Notes under the pieces: model-generated | Databases searched by the model: none | What the model saw: the letters and a program-made list of their open reading frames with translations, nothing else | What the model was told of the DNA's origin: nothing | Shown: piece by piece, positions 21,969 to 22,210 of the stretch | How positions within the stretch are numbered: position 1 is the stretch's first letter | Layout: each line of letters opens with the position of its first letter | DNA from: Sulfurovum sp. | Lineage (GTDB): Bacteria > Campylobacterota > Campylobacteria > Campylobacterales > Sulfurovaceae | Direction: 5' to 3' | Assembly: GCA_027066595.1 (NCBI GenBank) | Contig: JAMONG010000281.1 | Span: 1-22,210 of the forward strand | Length of the DNA: 22,210 bases | Made by a program: the position numbers and the translations under genes

Positions 21969-22210
21969 ATGAAAAAAATTCTAACAATTTTAGGATTGAC
22001 ATTAACATTAAGTACAACAGTACTAGTAGCAAAAACAGCAGGAACTGTAAATGGTATGATAATTACGGTTGAAGAGGCAAATAAAGCACTTGCTGTATTG
22101 ACAAAAGGTAAAGATACATGGGAAACAATCCCCGCAGAAGGTAAAACACAACTTATTCAGATGATGGCACCTTCAAAACTAGTCGCGGCGAAATCTGTAA
22201 AATCTTTGAC
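21969..22210 (+). CDS. Third secreted SurA-like protein, cut by window end
   Basis: The visible 80 codons give a signal peptide (KKILTILGLTLTLSTTVLVAK) and then the same N-domain opening as the two genes upstream: GTVNGMIITVEEANKAL, followed by PAEGKTQLIQMMAPSKLV, a helix like that in SurA N domains. The frame is open to the last base, so length and the presence of a parvulin domain are unknown. AAAAAGGA ends seven bases before the ATG at 21969. A TAAAAT box at 21933-21938 suggests an additional promoter for this gene alone. Confidence 0.8.
   Translation, partial: MKKILTILGLTLTLSTTVLVAKTAGTVNGMIITVEEANKALAVLTKGKDTWETIPAEGKTQLIQMMAPSKLVAAKSVKSL

Noticed and set aside
1..22210. tRNA, rRNA or CRISPR arrays
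   Set aside because: No tRNA-like cloverleaf or CCA end, rRNA-like block or regularly spaced repeats were seen on reading; a tRNAscan or CRISPR search was not possible here.

Overview
The window looks like chromosomal DNA of a mesophilic Campylobacterota (epsilonproteobacterium), probably a Sulfurovum- or Sulfurimonas-like member. This is an inference from AT-rich base use, near-perfect TATAAT-type -10 boxes without obvious -35 boxes, a PycB-type OadA that resembles the Campylobacter protein, a DEAD-box helicase resembling Helicobacter RhpA, and PEB4-like periplasmic PpiC chaperones. No rRNA, tRNA, CRISPR array, integrase or transposase gene is visible. Nearly all of it is ordinary core-genome content.

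Layout. 1-2204: the 3' part of an ABC exporter half-transporter, followed at once by uppP (undecaprenyl-diphosphate phosphatase). 2205-2362: a GC-rich REP-like palindrome element. 2363-3745: a DEAD-box RNA helicase. 3823-8945: oadG-oadA-oadB and then pckA. These genes act on oxaloacetate: Na+-coupled decarboxylation to pyruvate and ATP-dependent conversion to PEP. Two long stem-loops lie in front of pckA. 9048-9236: a small DUF2892 membrane protein. 9348-11745: mgtE plus a CNNM/CorC-type protein (Mg2+ transport). 11788-14121: a mini-GNAT protein, an RhlE-type helicase and a zinc-ribbon methyltransferase, all on the plus strand and ended by a strong stem-loop.

14168-17292 is the most accessory-looking stretch and lies mainly on the minus strand. 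It holds a secreted VWA-like protein, a five-helix membrane protein with a twin ALFG-containing acidic loop, a 3D-domain lipoprotein and a small membrane protein. A 50-residue secreted ORF on the plus strand sits between the two minus-strand pairs. 17354-19605: a PepD-type M20 dipeptidase and polyphosphate kinase 2, on the plus strand. 19602-20288: endonuclease III (nth), convergent with ppk2 and sharing a 4-base stop overlap. 20405-22210: three consecutive genes for secreted SurA/PpiC-like proteins; the first has a parvulin domain, the second lacks it and the third runs off the window.

The best candidates for undescribed biology are the VWA-like/membrane-protein pair (14168-16342) and the twin linear motif in the membrane partner. 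No defence system, toxin-antitoxin pair or mobile island was recognised.
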